Source of the DNA: a virus
Strand: one strand, 5' to 3'
Length of the DNA stretch: 23,875 bases
Virus record (IMG/VR): IMGVR_UViG_3300013014_000133
Span: 1 to 23,875 of that record
Below the pieces are notes generated by a model that made no database searches, was not told where the DNA came from, and saw only the letters and a program-made list of their open reading frames with translations. The translations under genes were made by a program, and so were the position numbers. Of this stretch, positions 21,901-23,875 are shown one piece after another (position 1 is the first letter of the stretch; every line of letters begins with the position of its first letter).

Positions 21901-23875
21901 TATACTTCAAAAAACTCAGTAGGTAGTACAGACAGTACAATAAAAGGATATGAATATTGTAGATTATTCACAAAAGATGTCCCTTTTACAAATTATTCAC
22001 AACTACAAAAAACGGACGGTAATATTAGAAATTATACCTATTCAGTTTTAGATAATACATATAACCTTAATATTGCACCATTTAATGATAAAAACGGACA
22101 ATCGTCAAATATTATTAATGGTCAAGTTAAAAAATATATGCTTTCTTTAGAGAATTTGGCTTGGAGAACATCGAACAAACCTGGTTTTACCGTACAAGAT
22201 TTACCGGCTTGTGAAAGAGGACCGAATGGAGGTAGAATTATGTGGTTTCCACCATATAACTTAAGTTTTGATGAACAATCATCAGCAAAATTTGACCCAA
22301 ATGAGTTTATAGGTAGGCCAGAACCAATATACACATATCAAAATACTGAAAGAAGTGGGTCAATATCTTTTGACATAATTGTTGACCACCCTTCTATCTC
22401 AAACATTTTGGTGGACCAAGAGTTAAAAGACGTTAAACCTGAATCAGAATTGAAAAAAGTTATGGATTCATTTTTTGCCGGATGTTTAAAATATGACATT
22501 TATACATTAGGTCAAAGATTTGCATCTCTAGCTCCACAAGATATTCAAACAGCAATTCAATTAATAAAATATCCTGAACAAGCAACAACCATTGTAAAAG
22601 AAACACCTGACCCCGAACCTGTAAAAGAAGAAATTGTAAAAACAACGCCACCAGAAACTGAAACAAAAATCTCAGACCCTAAGTATCAAGAAATATTTTT
22701 GTTTTTTGAAAATGCTCAACCTAACGATTCAAGTAGTTCAACAACAAGTAAAGATTTTGAATATTGGTATAATGAATATGTGTCAAATAAAACATTATAT
22801 GACACAACAAAACCACTTAATAAAGTTTTTAAATATAGTGACGCAAATAAAGTGGCTCTTAACACAACAATAACCCCTACTTTTTCATTAACTGAATACG
22901 TTGACACAAGAAAACAAACTCTTAGTGGATTTTTTGATAATATATTACAAGAGTTTAATGATTTGAAAGAGTTTTTAAGTGAAGTATTTAAAGTTTTAGA
23001 CTCAGGTGGAGAAGTCACTTTTGACTTATTGGCAACTGCCAGCTCAACAAATACTAGTGGTAATCAAAATTTATCTGAAAGAAGAAACGATGCGGTTTTA
23101 AAGTTTATTGAAAAGTTTACAGTAAACAATAAAACTTTAAAATCATTTATAGATTCAGGAAAACTAAAAATAAGTGCTAAAGCAACAGGTTCAAGTGCCG
23201 CAATTCAAGACCCTAAATATTCACAAATTGATTGTACCAAACCATTTAAATCACAATACGAAGAAGGAATTTATTCTGTACAGGCAATGGCATGTAGAAG
23301 AGTAAAAATTGAAAAAATTGTATATAAACCAGGACCGCCCGCAAAATCAGAAACACCACCTTCACAAGTAGAGTCTGCTGCTCCAAACCCTACCGCAGCT
23401 GAAAGTACGGCACCGAAACCAACACCACAAAACCAAGTAATTGACAACTTTAAACAAACACCACAATATAAAGATTTGGCGAAAAAAATATTAAGAAGGT
23501 TACTTACAGAGTGTAATTATTTTCAAATGGTTAAAGAGACAAATCCATTTATTTATGACACAATTAGAAGTAAGTTTCAGTATTTTAATCCTGTTTTCCA
23601 TTCTATCACTCCTGAAGGTCTAAACTCAAGATTAACATTTTTACAACAATGTGTAAGACCAGGAGATACAATTCCAACCGTTTCACAAAATGCTGCAGGA
23701 ACATATAGTTTAGATTATAACGACGCCTTCAATAGTGCATTTGGAGCTCCTCCTGTTTTGGTATTAAGGATTGGTGATTTTTTCCACACTAAAATAATAC
23801 CTGATAGGTTAGATATAAAATATGAACTTAATTCAAATATACCGTTAGATTTGAATCCCGAAGGAATAGGTGTCC
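18940..23875 (+). CDS. Giant baseplate-type protein with tandem repeats and OmpA-like domain, 3' partial
   Basis: The frame starts at ATG 18940 and is open to the window end: at least 1645 residues. Order: N-terminus (~1-45); nine to ten tandem repeats of ~52-58 residues (~48-567); a middle part with 'MWFPPYNLSFDEQSS' and 'EFIGRPEPIYTYQNTERSG', a stretch typical of large T4-like baseplate/tail proteins (~1100-1150); a Pro/Glu-rich linker (~1215-1250); an OmpA-like domain (~1357-1463) with 'NQNLSERRNDAVLKFI' and closing 'ACRRVKIEKI'; a Pro/Ala linker; and a last part with 'VLVLRIGDFFHTKIIPDRL'. A role in the baseplate or tail tip contacting the cell wall is inferred from domains and from its place after the tape measure. 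The start is preceded by a TATTTATA octamer (18918-18925). Confidence 0.8.
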   Translation, partial: MDSPLSFNSSENFRKRLLTRNLKPYRVDGTSFGESFQNKEFQIVDYSVKDSEEISKIGDIQEKDLYKQNKYGPDNSNSTYGDMVNININLNVETNFGLYGFKNSINSKLEKIGDGQEKLLYVNNIYGPTEFATSYGNTIDINKNLQTETNKGKYGYPLTVGSDLEKIGDTKEKELIVTNLYKPLNTNDRGFGDTVWYINNNQTIQSRGEGEYSISDTINSFLDSIGNQQEILSKVRNAYKNSAINGFGTPVYSINDLKPFVTNGQGEYTIADTINSFLNSIGNQQEIALKVLNVYKNTSNNGFGTPVYSIQNNQVIQTVGAGEYNISDTVNNRLETNGNDREVILRVLNKYTPDASTPGYGATKYSINNILSLGSNEGEYGFPDTVNSELEIEGETDRPILFAINQYGPQNQPTDSVDINKNFQSNPNEGEYGFPDTENSQLEIKGETDRPILFAINQYGPEQGQSQTTVVPNLNLQTNANEGNYGFPDTLDSELEIKGEVERPFLFSVNQYNPENQPTDSVDINVNLGKLSNEGEYGFPDTKGSGLEVIGFQKEQEAYVRNKYVTGDGDYDVITIDEIIPTSYGSAYAYSLTPLNFIPSTYRPINILLSDNPRGSDGTLSQDSALAGIGARQLKKEYKYRIASELLSQTLGRVNALDSSVDPDSGEISVKPNLNPFDAAGIISGNIPLLARNYTITSPESLVGRALNFTAKIAGLYSPYSIIVGEYFDYPNKRMLNRLVENPVEVVTSTVMGAIRTITGQKNKRGSELFLANTSNATRSLLFGQLFYNLYRPDYRGLTLRRPSLFAPSPEFYGGGNSDDIFSTLISPVNAQPLDRNGEPSGAPVYSVGEIGKYFEGEAFQNYKFGLNSRNYIDGTTPLAGGFTWSSKKSYFKTGQLAGPEGKQRFGESNVFTKNYESAFKDTESWKIEENNVWRDGSILDTTQKIVDSADRSGIRKLEHVGTAINQISKVFNDGYVEMTKGSRVIRYTSKNSVGSTDSTIKGYEYCRLFTKDVPFTNYSQLQKTDGNIRNYTYSVLDNTYNLNIAPFNDKNGQSSNIINGQVKKYMLSLENLAWRTSNKPGFTVQDLPACERGPNGGRIMWFPPYNLSFDEQSSAKFDPNEFIGRPEPIYTYQNTERSGSISFDIIVDHPSISNILVDQELKDVKPESELKKVMDSFFAGCLKYDIYTLGQRFASLAPQDIQTAIQLIKYPEQATTIVKETPDPEPVKEEIVKTTPPETETKISDPKYQEIFLFFENAQPNDSSSSTTSKDFEYWYNEYVSNKTLYDTTKPLNKVFKYSDANKVALNTTITPTFSLTEYVDTRKQTLSGFFDNILQEFNDLKEFLSEVFKVLDSGGEVTFDLLATASSTNTSGNQNLSERRNDAVLKFIEKFTVNNKTLKSFIDSGKLKISAKATGSSAAIQDPKYSQIDCTKPFKSQYEEGIYSVQAMACRRVKIEKIVYKPGPPAKSETPPSQVESAAPNPTAAESTAPKPTPQNQVIDNFKQTPQYKDLAKKILRRLLTECNYFQMVKETNPFIYDTIRSKFQYFNPVFHSITPEGLNSRLTFLQQCVRPGDTIPTVSQNAAGTYSLDYNDAFNSAFGAPPVLVLRIGDFFHTKIIPDRLDIKYELNSNIPLDLNPEGIGV
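19081..20640 (+). repeat. Nine to ten coding tandem repeats, 52-58 residues each
   Basis: Units begin with a Gly-x-Tyr motif at 19225, 19393, 19567, 19735, 19903, 20071, 20227, 20386 and 20542, with a more divergent first unit before 19225. Spacings are 56, 58, 56, 56, 56, 52, 53 and 52 residues. The shared pattern is Gly-Glu-Tyr-x-(Phe/Ile)-x-Asp-Thr, then Ser-x-Leu-Glu, Gly-(Asn/Glu), Arg/Gln-Glu, Asn-x-Tyr-Gly-Pro and an Asn-rich strand. The last four ('GEYGFPDT' units) are nearly identical and so recently duplicated. Earlier units have diverged to 'GEYSISDT' type. Confidence 0.92.

Noticed and set aside
22716-23018. Minus-strand frames within 22122-23018
   Set aside because: They lie inside the long open frame of the baseplate-type protein, which has domain-level support.
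1-23875. tRNA or rRNA genes and CRISPR arrays
   Set aside because: None seen on either strand by eye; coding density leaves almost no room.

Overview
The window looks like part of the genome of a large tailed dsDNA phage with a contractile tail, distantly related to T4. It carries a T4 gp43-like family B DNA polymerase, a contractile tail sheath (gp18-like), a gp19-sized tail tube protein, a gp26-like baseplate/tail-assembly protein, a tape-measure-like protein and a very large baseplate-type protein. The DNA is AT-rich. Start codons are preceded by A/T runs rather than Shine-Dalgarno sequences, which fits a phage of Bacteroidota (for example flavobacteria). The host call is inference.

Layout. 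1-876 (+): the end of a Thr-Pro-repeat virion protein and a small protein that looks like a virion beta-domain. 873-3795 (+): a consensus-like promoter, then the DNA polymerase, closed by a terminator that overlaps the tail end of the next, convergent gene. 3792-8904 (-): a small unknown protein, a neck protein (gp13-like), a Mn-type superoxide dismutase, and a SNF2-family helicase interrupted in its Walker A motif by a 377-residue intein. 8960-10715 (+): two neck/tail-completion-type proteins. 10712-10870 (-): a 52-residue ribbon-helix-helix-like protein with a palindrome just upstream. 11001-23875 (+): sheath, a small ORF coupled to a HAD-fold protein, tail tube, the gp26-like protein with an overlapping downstream frame (candidate programmed frameshift), tape measure, and the start of a baseplate-type protein of at least 1645 residues that runs off the window.

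How it fits together. The rightward block encodes the contractile tail in assembly order: sheath, tube, chaperone and tape measure, baseplate. The leftward block mixes a neck gene with a replication/repair helicase and an oxidative-stress enzyme. Strand changes split the structural genes into modules. Three clear intrinsic terminators (after the polymerase, sheath and tube genes) mark transcription units.

Most notable items: a class 3 intein (Trp-Cys-Thr signature, non-nucleophilic first residue) inside a phage SNF2 helicase; a phage Mn-SOD with all ligands; a probable +1/-2 frameshift joining two tail-assembly frames; and a giant baseplate protein with nine to ten tandem ~52-58-residue repeats and an OmpA-like domain.
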